64,000 nucleotides of DNA, taken from assembly GCF_003991905.1 (NCBI RefSeq), contig NZ_RSCL01000012.1:117838-181837 (forward strand). Reading direction: 5' to 3'. The notes below the pieces were generated by a model. It was not told the DNA's origin. It searched no databases and saw only the letters and a list, made by a program, of their open reading frames with translations. Below are positions 23,935-32,713 of this stretch, piece after piece. This stretch comes from Dulcicalothrix desertica PCC 7102. Lineage in GTDB: Bacteria > Cyanobacteriota > Cyanobacteriia > Cyanobacteriales > Nostocaceae. The translations under genes were made by a program, and so were the position numbers. The number at the start of each line of letters is the position of its first letter. Positions within the stretch are counted from its first letter, which is position 1.

Positions 23935-26502
23935 GAGCGATCGCCCATCAGGTAATCGATATAATCCTTGTGGCTCAATTATTGGGTCGCCTTTTTTCCA
24001 AGGACGCGATGTGGATTCAACACTACGCACATCACCAGTTGTATAGGTGGAAATTAACACATCGCCTGGACTATTGCGTAAAGCGCCAGAACCCGTAATG
24101 GTAAAAGAGTTTTCTTGTCGCTTGGCACCGCGCGCAATACAGCTATTGGCAATCAGTGCATTGGTATCAATGACGTTTGGCGATAACTCGGTAAAGCTGT
24201 TTTGAATAGAACTGTTATCGGGTTGATTAAGATTTATTGTACCGGAAATGCCTAATTCTGAACTGGCAGTAATATCACTTTTATCTGTTGGTTTTGGACG
24301 GGACTCGATACCGAAGATACCTTGGGAGTTGATTTGGATATTTCCACCAGTGCCAGTGAAGGCATTGGCGCTAATGTCGGTATTCTCGTTGGGAATCGCC
24401 ACGATGAACTTGCCATCAAAGGTAATGTTGCCGCCATTCCCCCCGGACTGAGCCGTTCCAGCAGTGGTGGAAATAAAGCTACCCCGTCGCAATACCAAGA
24501 GTTCTGGGGCTTTCAACGTGATATTGCCACCCTCCCCTGATGCTGTTTGTGCCACAATCGATCCCTGATTATCCAGCAGGAGTTGACGAGCATTTACTTT
24601 TAGGTCGCCTGCATTTCCTTGACCTTCAGAGGAGACAGACAATATACCTTTGTTGATGATTGAGAACAGTCCGGCATTAACTGTAATCCTTCCACCCTGA
24701 CCGCTGGCTTCTGAGTCCACCGAGCTATAAGCACCACTGCCAAATCCATCGCTGTCCACTCCATCAAAGAACACCGCATCTCTAGCCGCAATGTTTATAT
24801 TTCCCGCATTTCCTTGACCATAAGTAGCTGCATCGATGTTTCCCCCATTGGTGAGGGAAAGCACGCCTGTGTTGATGCTGATATCTCCTCCGTCGCCTTT
24901 GCCTGTCTCTGTCACATTGGTTGTTACCCGACTGGTAACTCCATTGCTCGCCACCCCATCAAAGGTCACTCTATCGCGGGCATTGATGATCACATTCCCC
25001 GCATTGCCACCTCCAAAGGTGTTGGCGCTCAACCTAGCACCTCCCGTGACTTTTAGCGACCCCGTGGTGATGTTGATGTCGCCCCCGTTGCCTGTCCCTT
25101 CCTCCGTCACAGCAGTTGCTGATCCAGTGGAGGAGAATCCAGTACTTCCGAAGCTACCGCCATCAAAAGTTACGGTATCGCGGGCAAGGATATTTACATT
25201 TCCTGCATTGCCCCCTCCAAAAGTGATGGCATTCAGTTGAGCGCCTCGGATGACATTAAGCGATCCGGTGGTAATGTTGATGTCGCCCCCGTTGACTGCG
25301 CCTTCTTCCACACTACTGACTACGGCTACACCGCCTCTGACGCTATGGAAGCCACCGCCATCAAAGGTCACTGTATCGCGGGCAACGATATTTATATTGC
25401 CTGCCTTCCCCCCTCCAAAGGTGGGTGTAGCTATCCGAGCACCGTCCCCCGAAACTTTCAATGATCCAGTAGTGATGTTGATATTGCCACTGTCACCCAC
25501 ACTTCCTCTTCCCGTTCCACTATATATACCGCCCGCAACACCTCCGCCCACAGCTATATTTACTTCCTGTACCGCATTAACATCAATATCCCCCGCCTTT
25601 GCGCCAACAGAGCCTAAACCTGGGTTTATTCTTGCAAACAACCTTGTCCCGGTTCCCAAAATATTCACGTTCCTGGCATTAATCGCAATACTTCCACCAC
25701 TGCCATTTACGATCGCGCCATTCGTCAAGGATACATCATATCTCGCCAATCCGTCTGGCAAACTCAACCGCCACTTCTGCCCCTGCTGCGTCAGCCCCAC
25801 CTCGTCTAGTGCTGCCACCCCTGCCAATTCCACACGTCCAGAAGGTGCTAGCAACTGCCCGCCATCAATATTTACTGTGCCACCTGCCAGAGTTAAGGTT
25901 TGACCATTAAGAACCTTTAAACTCGCTCCCTGAGTTTGAATCTCCCCCGGATTTTGCCCATACTGCAACCCTACAGGCACACTCACAATCAGTAATGAAG
26001 GTATTTGGGGATTTGTGGCACTAAACAATTGTTGATTCCCAAACTGCACTCCATTGGCTGTTGTCCCAACAAAACTCCCTTGCACATCTAAAGAAGCATT
26101 CTGCCCAAATAAAATTCCGTTGGGATTAATCAAAAACAAATTTGCTGCACCAGCTACGCCCAACGTCCCGAAAATATTTGACCCATTCCTACCTGTTACC
26201 CGCGTCAATATATTTTCTACCCCAGTGGGGTTGGCAAAATACACACGTTGCCCATCTTGGATATTAAACTCACTAAAACTATGAAACAGATTGATGCCGC
26301 GTGTTGCACCACCGTCAATTTTGTCACCTGGTGCGTCTTTAATTATCTGATTTTGATTGAGTTGAGAAGCTTCTGTACCCAAGGTGCTATCAGGTATTAT
26401 CTGTGCCTGAACGGGGGGATGTACACTGAATGCAATAGATACTAAGCATAAAGAAAAAATACTTTTAATACTGACTTTTTTTGGCTGCTGTGTTCGATTC
26501 AT
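23914..26502 (-). CDS. TpsA-type exoprotein, filamentous hemagglutinin N-terminal domain
   Basis: 862 residues. Signal peptide MNRTQQPKKVSIKSIF ... HPPVQAQ, then the TPS secretion domain with HSFSEFNI, NPTGVENILTRVTG and LINPNGILFGQN, then beta-helix repeats (GNINITTGSLKV, GNVNILARDTVTFDGG repeated at least four times). Secreted through the TpsB partner encoded just downstream on the same strand? In fact TpsB lies upstream in this orientation (26641-28371, same strand), so TpsB-TpsA are in the usual operon order. The last 150 residues are almost identical to those of the 36943 protein. Its stop overlaps the end of the halogenase gene (convergent, 21 bases). Confidence 0.9.
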   Translation of the reverse strand: MNRTQQPKKVSIKSIFSLCLVSIAFSVHPPVQAQIIPDSTLGTEASQLNQNQIIKDAPGDKIDGGATRGINLFHSFSEFNIQDGQRVYFANPTGVENILTRVTGRNGSNIFGTLGVAGAANLFLINPNGILFGQNASLDVQGSFVGTTANGVQFGNQQLFSATNPQIPSLLIVSVPVGLQYGQNPGEIQTQGASLKVLNGQTLTLAGGTVNIDGGQLLAPSGRVELAGVAALDEVGLTQQGQKWRLSLPDGLARYDVSLTNGAIVNGSGGSIAINARNVNILGTGTRLFARINPGLGSVGAKAGDIDVNAVQEVNIAVGGGVAGGIYSGTGRGSVGDSGNINITTGSLKVSGDGARIATPTFGGGKAGNINIVARDTVTFDGGGFHSVRGGVAVVSSVEEGAVNGGDINITTGSLNVIRGAQLNAITFGGGNAGNVNILARDTVTFDGGSFGSTGFSSTGSATAVTEEGTGNGGDINITTGSLKVTGGARLSANTFGGGNAGNVIINARDRVTFDGVASNGVTSRVTTNVTETGKGDGGDISINTGVLSLTNGGNIDAATYGQGNAGNINIAARDAVFFDGVDSDGFGSGAYSSVDSEASGQGGRITVNAGLFSIINKGILSVSSEGQGNAGDLKVNARQLLLDNQGSIVAQTASGEGGNITLKAPELLVLRRGSFISTTAGTAQSGGNGGNITFDGKFIVAIPNENTDISANAFTGTGGNIQINSQGIFGIESRPKPTDKSDITASSELGISGTINLNQPDNSSIQNSFTELSPNVIDTNALIANSCIARGAKRQENSFTITGSGALRNSPGDVLISTYTTGDVRSVESTSRPWKKGDPIIEPQGLYRLPDGRSLLSRACN

Positions 26503-26640
26503 AAATAATTTAGCTTGGATAAATCAAAAATCCACGATATTTATTATGTGAATATTTTCTTTGTTGTGGAGAATCTACTCGGAAAATAAAGGATACACCA
26601 CTCGCTTCGCTCAAATTAAAAATTAAAAATTAAAAATTGT

Positions 26641-28371
26641 TTAAAACAGTTGATATCGTACTGAAAAATTAAAGCCGTTATCTTGCAGTGAACTACCACT
26701 ATCGCTGGCGCCAATTAATGGGATACCATAGTCTGCACGCAGTGCCAAACCGTTAAAGGGTTGCCACTGCAAGCCTAATCCTAAACTAGCAAGGGTTTGC
26801 TGGTCTAAATTGCTACCGTGATTATTCCAAACTGTACCAATATCAAAAAATGGTACTAACTGTAGATTTTCAACGTTCGATGTTAAAGGAATACGAATTT
26901 CCACCCCTCCAATTACTCCGTTATCTGCAACGAGTTGATTTTGACGATAACCACGTACTGTTTCAACTCCCCCAATCGTAATTTTTTCTGGTGATAGTAA
27001 CGAATCACCTGTGAGTTGAGCATTAATTTTGGCAAGCATTAATATACGAGGAGATAACCTTTGTACCCATTGAAATTGTCCTAGCCAGGAAAAAAAACGT
27101 CCATCTGTACCTGTATTATTAACTGTCGCATCCAAGGCGCCAATTCCTAAACTAAATTGTGAGCGCGCGGCTAAAACACTAGTAGTATTACGTTGTAACC
27201 AATCTTGGGAAAAGCGAATAACTGTAACTTTTGATTCCCCATCTTCAGACCCAGAGGTAAAGGAATAGGGAATATCATTAAGTAAAAAGGTTTGACTATG
27301 ACGCAAATCAAATGCTAACGAAAGAGCAAATTCACTGTTTGGTTTACGAACTAAAGGTTGACGAATGCTAAATGAAAGGGTTTCAGCTTCGCTGCGGATA
27401 TCTAACTCACGAAATTGACTTTCAATAATTCGGCTTTCACTGTTACTATAGCGGACACTAATTGCTCCGTCTAAGGCGTTAATAGGTACAGAATAACTTA
27501 CATCATATATATTGAATCCTTCAGTTATTCCATATTCTGCACTCAATTTATCGCCAAACCCCAATAAATTATCGTGGGCAACAAAAATAGTCCCTTGTTC
27601 CGAACCAATGCTTGGTGATTGGTTATTTGCAAAGGCAACTCCTGCGTGGAATGCGGACGATTCGCTAATTTTCATCTGTAGAATATTACTTCCGGAAATA
27701 CTGCCTGCGGTTAACTCAGCATTGACTCGTTCAATTAAAGGGTCAAGTTGTAATAATTGCAACGCTTCTTCAAGGCGGTTTTTATTTAATGGCTTTCCTG
27801 TATAACGCTCAATACGAGAACGCACGTAACTTGATTGCAATCTTTTTAACCCAGAAATTAAAATTCCTTCGAGTTCGCCTTCAACAATTTGAATTTGTAC
27901 GATGCCGTTAGTCAAATCTTGGTTGTTTGGAATAAATGCACCACTGGTAATATAACCTTTATTAATATAAAGTTGAGTGATTTGTGTTCGCAGTTCTAGC
28001 AAGTCCTCAAATGTAATTTTTTTCTTCTGTTCTACAGAACGTTTTAACTTGATTATTTCATTTTCTAAAACAGAATACCCTTTGACTTGAATTTCCTTAA
28101 CAAAAAAACTTTCGCCACTAGGAAAAGTTGTTTCGGGTGGATTATAAAACCTCGGTGATGGAATTATTGGGGTAGTTGGCACCATAGGTGTTGGAGTAAT
28201 CGTTGGTGATGGGAATGGTTGAGGTATCGTTTCTTCAACTTTTCTAGGTATTTCTGGGGGAATTATCACTCTGGGTGGGGGCGCAGATTGTGCAAACACT
28301 GCAAGTTGAGTGATACTAATGTATGATAATAATATTAACAACAGCTTTTGAATGCGAAAGTAAAAATTCAT
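26641..28371 (-). CDS. TpsB outer-membrane secretion protein (ShlB/FhaC family)
   Basis: 576 residues. N-terminal signal (LLLILLSYISITQLAVFAQ), a Pro-rich linker, then two POTRA domains (FFVKEIQVKGYSVLENEII; VQIQIVEGELEGILISG) and a 16-strand barrel region with ITIGGVETVRGYRQNQL, the loop-6 VRGY/xRG motif, ending in YQLF, a terminal Phe as expected for Omp85 clients. It exports the TpsA proteins across the outer membrane. Starts 139 bases upstream of TpsA (26502) on the same strand, so one operon. Divergent from the CHAT gene at 28495. Confidence 0.92.
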   Translation of the reverse strand: MNFYFRIQKLLLILLSYISITQLAVFAQSAPPPRVIIPPEIPRKVEETIPQPFPSPTITPTPMVPTTPIIPSPRFYNPPETTFPSGESFFVKEIQVKGYSVLENEIIKLKRSVEQKKKITFEDLLELRTQITQLYINKGYITSGAFIPNNQDLTNGIVQIQIVEGELEGILISGLKRLQSSYVRSRIERYTGKPLNKNRLEEALQLLQLDPLIERVNAELTAGSISGSNILQMKISESSAFHAGVAFANNQSPSIGSEQGTIFVAHDNLLGFGDKLSAEYGITEGFNIYDVSYSVPINALDGAISVRYSNSESRIIESQFRELDIRSEAETLSFSIRQPLVRKPNSEFALSLAFDLRHSQTFLLNDIPYSFTSGSEDGESKVTVIRFSQDWLQRNTTSVLAARSQFSLGIGALDATVNNTGTDGRFFSWLGQFQWVQRLSPRILMLAKINAQLTGDSLLSPEKITIGGVETVRGYRQNQLVADNGVIGGVEIRIPLTSNVENLQLVPFFDIGTVWNNHGSNLDQQTLASLGLGLQWQPFNGLALRADYGIPLIGASDSGSSLQDNGFNFSVRYQLF

Positions 28372-28494
28372 TGTTAGTATTCAATATGTAAATTTTTAAT
28401 AAGCTATTGTTTTAATTAGACCATCTTTGCTACAAAACTATCATAGTACCAATTACCTATATAACAAATCAATTTTTGACTTTTTGTAATAATT
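28372..28494. promoter_or_regulatory. Divergent promoter region between TpsB and CHAT genes
   Basis: 123 AT-rich bases between the outward-reading tpsB and CHAT genes. No clear operator repeat is visible; each gene's start has an AT-rich leader. Shared control is suggested by position only. Confidence 0.4.
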
Positions 28495-31311
28495 ATGCAA
28501 CTCAACAAATATCTAAAATTAAAATTACTTTCTCTGCCTCTGTGTCTAGGTCAGAGACTACTTAGTTTTTTTACCAAGCAATGTCAACAATTAAATAGAC
28601 ACCAATTTAGTAAAATATTATTTTTAACAACCTTAATAATATCTTTCTCATTAGGACAAATAGTATTAGCACAAGCTCCAAATAGCCGAACTCTAGTTGA
28701 GCAAGGAATTAAAGACTATAATGCCGGAAATTTCCTAAATGCGATAAAGCACTGGCAAGATGCGCTCTTTCAATATAAAAATGACCCATCGGGTGCAGCA
28801 ATTATTCATGAAAATTTAGCGCGTGCTTACCAAGAACTAGGACAAAATAAGGAAGCTATTGAATCACTGTCGGCAGCAATTTATAACTATAACGCACTGA
28901 ATAACATCCCACAGGTTGGACGAATGAAGTCGGAACTCGCCCAAGTTTACAACAATTTGGGGCAACCTCGCAAGGCAATTGCGTTTTTGTGTGGAAAACT
29001 GGTGGAAAAGTCGCAAAGCTCAGAAAGTCAAGCGATGGAAATAAAATGCACTCCGGAAAGTGCCGAACAAATTGCTACTAAGTATAACGATAAACGTGGT
29101 ATTGTAGCGGCTTTAGGAATTCTAGGTGAAGCATATCGAAGAATTGGAAATTATGACCAGGCTATTAAGTATTTACACGCAGCAAAGCAAATTTCTCCAG
29201 AATATGAATTTTTAGTGTTAAATAGTTTAGGAAATGCATATAGAAATCGCGCTCAATTGCAAGAGTTACAAGCTAATTCTGCTCTTCAAGCTGGCATTAT
29301 TGAGAAAGAGAAGGAATTGACGCAAAAGTCAATGGCAGATTACAATAAAGCGCGCGCATATTTTAAATATAGTATAGAACTTGCTCGCTCTTCAAAACAA
29401 GCTTTAGCAGAAATGCGGGGATTATTAAATTTAATTCAGTTGAGTTCGCAAACAAGTAAGACGAAATTTTTTAATGAAGCGACCAACAAGACCAACAATA
29501 TTTATAACGATGCTTTGAAACTTCTCGAAGGTTTACCTGATTCAGCAACAAAAGTTTACGGGGCAATTGACTTAGCATATTTACAGCACACTGATAAAAG
29601 AATTTCACCTTTTACCATTTGCCCACAGCAGCTAGTTGCTTCAGATAATAAAATATTAAATTTACTCAATCAAGCAGTATTAAGTAGTAATAACTTGCAA
29701 TCCGAACGTTTACAATCTTATTCTAATGGTGCTTTAGGGCATTTATGGGAATGTCGTGGAGATAATAAACAAGCATTAAAATACACCCAAAACGCAATAA
29801 TTGCAGCAGACAGTAAATTGAGTTCAAAGGATAGTCTGTATTTATGGGAGTGGCAAGCTGGACGCATTTTGGAAAAAGAAAATCAGAAAGAACAAGCAAC
29901 CGCATCCTATCAACGTGCATTTGATATCTTGGAAAACATCCGCAATGATATTTTGACTGCAGAACGTGATGTACAGTTTGACTTCCGTGATGTCGTCCGC
30001 CCATTATACCGTACATTGGCACAGTCGCGGCTTGAACTGCTTTATAAAGGCGCCGTTTCCGAAAAAGGACGCACGGAGGAGTTATCAAAAGTTGTCAATA
30101 CCATTGATGCTTTGAAACTGGCAGAATTACAAAATTATTTTGGAAACGATTGCGTTTTGAGTGCATTAAATCCCAAACAGGTAGGCGAACTTCTTAAAGA
30201 TGATAGTTTTAAGTTTAAGAATACTGCGTTCTTGAGTTCGATAATTTTAGACGGGAAAACTGGGATGTTACTGCAATTACCCGACCAAACAACCCAATTT
30301 AGATGGATTCAAGACCTCAATCAACAAGATGCAAATAAAATAGTTAGCAGTGATACCCTTGAAAAAACTATTCAAAAGTTTCGCAAAAGCTTAATTGACG
30401 CAAAAAAAGTATTTGAATACGATACAACAACTGCGGCACAGCTTTATGATTGGATAATTCGTCCTTTTGCCGAAAATCTCAAACCCGATGACATTAAAAC
30501 CCTTGTATTTATTCAGGATGGATTTTTACGTAGCGTTCCAATGGCAGCACTTTATGATAGCCAAGAAAAGAAATATTTGGTGGAAACCTATGCAATTGCC
30601 ACAACTCCTAGTTTACGAGTTACAGCACCCAAATTACGCGCGCGGGGTGTGCAAAAAGCGTTAATTTTGGGTTTAACCAAAGAAGCAACAATTGATGGAA
30701 AGTCATTTCCTGCACTAAAATCAGTTGAGAGCGAAGTAAAATCACTTCAAACCTTATTTCCCAATTCTGTCCCCCTCATCGATACAAACTTTATCTCTAA
30801 AAATTTCCAGAACAAACTAGAAAAAACCACATACCCTATTGTTCATGTAGCGAGTCATGCTCAATTTGGTATTATTCCTGAAGACACCTTTATTGTTGCG
30901 GGCAAAAACGAAGCTACGGGCAAAAACGAAAAACTTAGCATTAACCAATTAGAAAACTCATTGCGAAAACTTAATAATAAACCGAGTAGCGTCGAACTTC
31001 TCGCGCTTACCGCATGTCAAACTGCAGTTGGTGACGACCGTGCGACATTAGGGTTAGCTGGAGTTGCATTACAAGTTGGTGTAAAAACTGCAATTGCATC
31101 TTTATGGAGTGTTGAGGATAAATCAACATCAGTTTTAGTCAAAGAATTTTATACTAATTACCGCAACGCAGGAATGAGTATTGCCGAAGCATTGCAAAAA
31201 GCCCAAATTAAAATGATTAGTGCGAAGAAATCACCTAGTAAAGATATAATTACTATATATGATAACCCTGCATATTGGGCGCCGATGATTATTATCGGTA
31301 ATTGGCTTTAA
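28495..31311 (+). CDS. TPR-CHAT domain protein (caspase-like protease), exported
   Basis: 938 residues. A hydrophobic N-terminal segment around 45-60 (KILFLTTLIISFSLGQIVLAQ) acts as a signal or anchor. Residues 60-480 carry tetratricopeptide repeats (AIKHWQDALFQYKNDPSG, NLARAYQELGQNKEAIESL, GEAYRRIGNYDQAIKYLH). The C-terminal CHAT domain has YPIVHVASHAQFG (catalytic His) and VELLALTACQTAVGD (catalytic Cys). CHAT proteins near TpsB/TpsA genes are frequent in cyanobacteria; a role in maturing secreted proteins is a reasonable but unproved idea. Large and intact. Confidence 0.9.
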   Translation: MQLNKYLKLKLLSLPLCLGQRLLSFFTKQCQQLNRHQFSKILFLTTLIISFSLGQIVLAQAPNSRTLVEQGIKDYNAGNFLNAIKHWQDALFQYKNDPSGAAIIHENLARAYQELGQNKEAIESLSAAIYNYNALNNIPQVGRMKSELAQVYNNLGQPRKAIAFLCGKLVEKSQSSESQAMEIKCTPESAEQIATKYNDKRGIVAALGILGEAYRRIGNYDQAIKYLHAAKQISPEYEFLVLNSLGNAYRNRAQLQELQANSALQAGIIEKEKELTQKSMADYNKARAYFKYSIELARSSKQALAEMRGLLNLIQLSSQTSKTKFFNEATNKTNNIYNDALKLLEGLPDSATKVYGAIDLAYLQHTDKRISPFTICPQQLVASDNKILNLLNQAVLSSNNLQSERLQSYSNGALGHLWECRGDNKQALKYTQNAIIAADSKLSSKDSLYLWEWQAGRILEKENQKEQATASYQRAFDILENIRNDILTAERDVQFDFRDVVRPLYRTLAQSRLELLYKGAVSEKGRTEELSKVVNTIDALKLAELQNYFGNDCVLSALNPKQVGELLKDDSFKFKNTAFLSSIILDGKTGMLLQLPDQTTQFRWIQDLNQQDANKIVSSDTLEKTIQKFRKSLIDAKKVFEYDTTTAAQLYDWIIRPFAENLKPDDIKTLVFIQDGFLRSVPMAALYDSQEKKYLVETYAIATTPSLRVTAPKLRARGVQKALILGLTKEATIDGKSFPALKSVESEVKSLQTLFPNSVPLIDTNFISKNFQNKLEKTTYPIVHVASHAQFGIIPEDTFIVAGKNEATGKNEKLSINQLENSLRKLNNKPSSVELLALTACQTAVGDDRATLGLAGVALQVGVKTAIASLWSVEDKSTSVLVKEFYTNYRNAGMSIAEALQKAQIKMISAKKSPSKDIITIYDNPAYWAPMIIIGNWL

Positions 31312-31335
31312 CATTACATCCTCTTAATTACTTAT

Positions 31336-31478
31336 ACAGTTTTACGCACATTTATGAGCATAAAAGTCACTTACAAATCAAATTGTTATTGCCTACTATG
31401 AATATCAAGAAGTAAAAAAGTTAGCAAAAAAGCTAAACAATATTTCCCAAAAAACTGTATTTATCAAAGGATAAAATC
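31336..31478 (+). promoter_or_regulatory. Shared upstream module, copy A
   Basis: Begins CAGTTTTACGCACATTTATG, then AGCATAAAAGTCACTTAC, then AAATTGTTATTGCCTACTAT, GTTAGCAAAAAAGCTAA and ends with AAAGGATAAAATC before ATG 31479 (AAGGA is the ribosome site). TTTATG-AG-CATAAA is a 14-base palindrome. Very close to copy B (35664) and shares its first part with copy C (42190). Confidence 0.65.
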
Positions 31479-31685
31479 ATGTCTACTACTTCTAAGCAAT
31501 CAATAAAAAGCAAATTAGCTCTAATTTTCGCAAGTACAACATTAGCTGTCAGTGTTGCTGCACCACCTGCTAGCGCAGTTACAGCTACTAGCACCTTGCT
31601 GTCCCAGCACTATGGAGTAGAACGTCCAATCTTAGTACCTCAACCAGATAGACGCTATTCTTATTCGTACAAAGAGCTACTATAA
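31479..31685 (+). CDS. Short secreted peptide, family member 1
   Basis: 68 residues. MSTTSKQSIKSKLALIFAST then a hydrophobic core and PPASA is a classical signal peptide with an Ala-x-Ala site near residue 33. The mature part is about 35 residues, basic and aromatic at the end (RRYSYSYKELL). The signal region is nearly the same in 36487-36672 and related in 41671-41940, and the upstream module is shared. Possible roles: signalling or defence peptide; not known. A strong terminator follows at 31767. Confidence 0.7.
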   Translation: MSTTSKQSIKSKLALIFASTTLAVSVAAPPASAVTATSTLLSQHYGVERPILVPQPDRRYSYSYKELL

Positions 31686-31766
31686 GACTTGCACCAAGGG
31701 GATATGGCGCCATATCCCTTAGCTCCTTTTTGCTTTCCCGGTTTACCTGGTTGAAAATTATTGCAG

Positions 31767-31805
31767 CAGTGAGTAATTGTTTTGGCAGTTACTTACTGTT
31801 TTTTT
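31767..31805 (+). terminator. Rho-independent terminator after the secreted peptide
   Basis: A 13-bp stem CAGTGAGTAATTG (31767-31779) with CAGTTACTTACTG (31786-31798), two G-T pairs, loop TTTTGG, then seven Ts (31799-31805). A related but weaker structure follows the second member at 36724, in a similar 3' flank. Confidence 0.75.
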
Positions 31806-31857
31806 ATATATACAGAAACCAGGTTTCTTTACGTAAATCCTAATACATATAACATCT

Positions 31858-32649
31858 CTATATTGCTGAAATTTTTTGGAGATACTCAGTTCGGTTTTTG
31901 ACATTTTCGATATCAGCTTCGCTTTTCATTGATATCTCAGATTGTGCAAGTTCTTGAATCAATTTTGATGCAATTGAACTGAGCTTCCCGTTATTCGCTA
32001 CCTTTAATGATTCTTCAAATGCTTCATACCATAGCTCATTTTCAGTATAATAATTTACTCTTCCCTCAATACTTGTGGATTGTTTCTTGGGAAGTGATTG
32101 AGGATTTATAACCGTAAATTCTGCGCGGTTAACATTTACATCGTTTTCACAGTTGATTGCAATTTGCCAAAGATATGTTTTACCTACTGTCAGTTCAGGA
32201 TAATCGAGGGGAAGTTTTAGTTTATTAATACCAACTGTTCCTGATATTTCTTTTGGCTCACCAATTTGTTTAGGGGTTGCACCTGACTTAAGTTCAAAAA
32301 GCCGGAATTCTACAGTTTGTGAACTTGACATGTACCAAGCGAACATTGGACGTGTCGAAGCGGTCTTACCAATAAATGCTTGTGGTGCAAGTTGTGTTAT
32401 TGGAATACCATTGCTAATTGCACACCCCCGTGAACCTCCTGCACGAGAATTTTCACTCGCTGGTTTGCGGTCACGTGGTTTAAATACGATACCTGAGCTA
32501 GGCGCCTTAGTTGTTCGATTAGCAGGTTTAGGCACCTGTGGTTTTACTTCTGCAAATGCGGGGAATATATTAATGATAAAACTTATTCCCACGAATATAC
32601 TTGTAAATTTACGGCTCAGAAGTAAAAATGAAAAAGATTGATAATTCAT
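31858..32649 (-). CDS. DUF928 domain protein
   Basis: 263 residues from ATG 32649; the frame extends further upstream into the kinase gene, but the signal peptide MNYQSFSFLLLSRKFTSIFVG shows this is the start. The domain core GCAISNGIPITQLAP ... MFAWYMSS ... VEFRLFEL ... GKTYLWQIAINC is the DUF928 fold found in cyanobacteria next to CHAT and CHASE2 genes. Secreted or periplasmic, beta-rich, function unknown. Downstream of the kinase gene on the same strand by 64 bases. Confidence 0.8.
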   Translation of the reverse strand: MNYQSFSFLLLSRKFTSIFVGISFIINIFPAFAEVKPQVPKPANRTTKAPSSGIVFKPRDRKPASENSRAGGSRGCAISNGIPITQLAPQAFIGKTASTRPMFAWYMSSSQTVEFRLFELKSGATPKQIGEPKEISGTVGINKLKLPLDYPELTVGKTYLWQIAINCENDVNVNRAEFTVINPQSLPKKQSTSIEGRVNYYTENELWYEAFEESLKVANNGKLSSIASKLIQELAQSEISMKSEADIENVKNRTEYLQKISAI

Positions 32650-32713
32650 GATATATGCTACCCAATTATCTGATTGTTTGCTAAAAAACACGGATGTCAC
32701 GGAAATAGAAACT

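Noticed and set aside
24836..25903. Long plus-strand frames inside the minus-strand TpsA gene
   Set aside because: They are Pro-rich frames complementary to beta-helix repeats (GNINI repeated) and have no ribosome sites or domain; shadows of the real gene.
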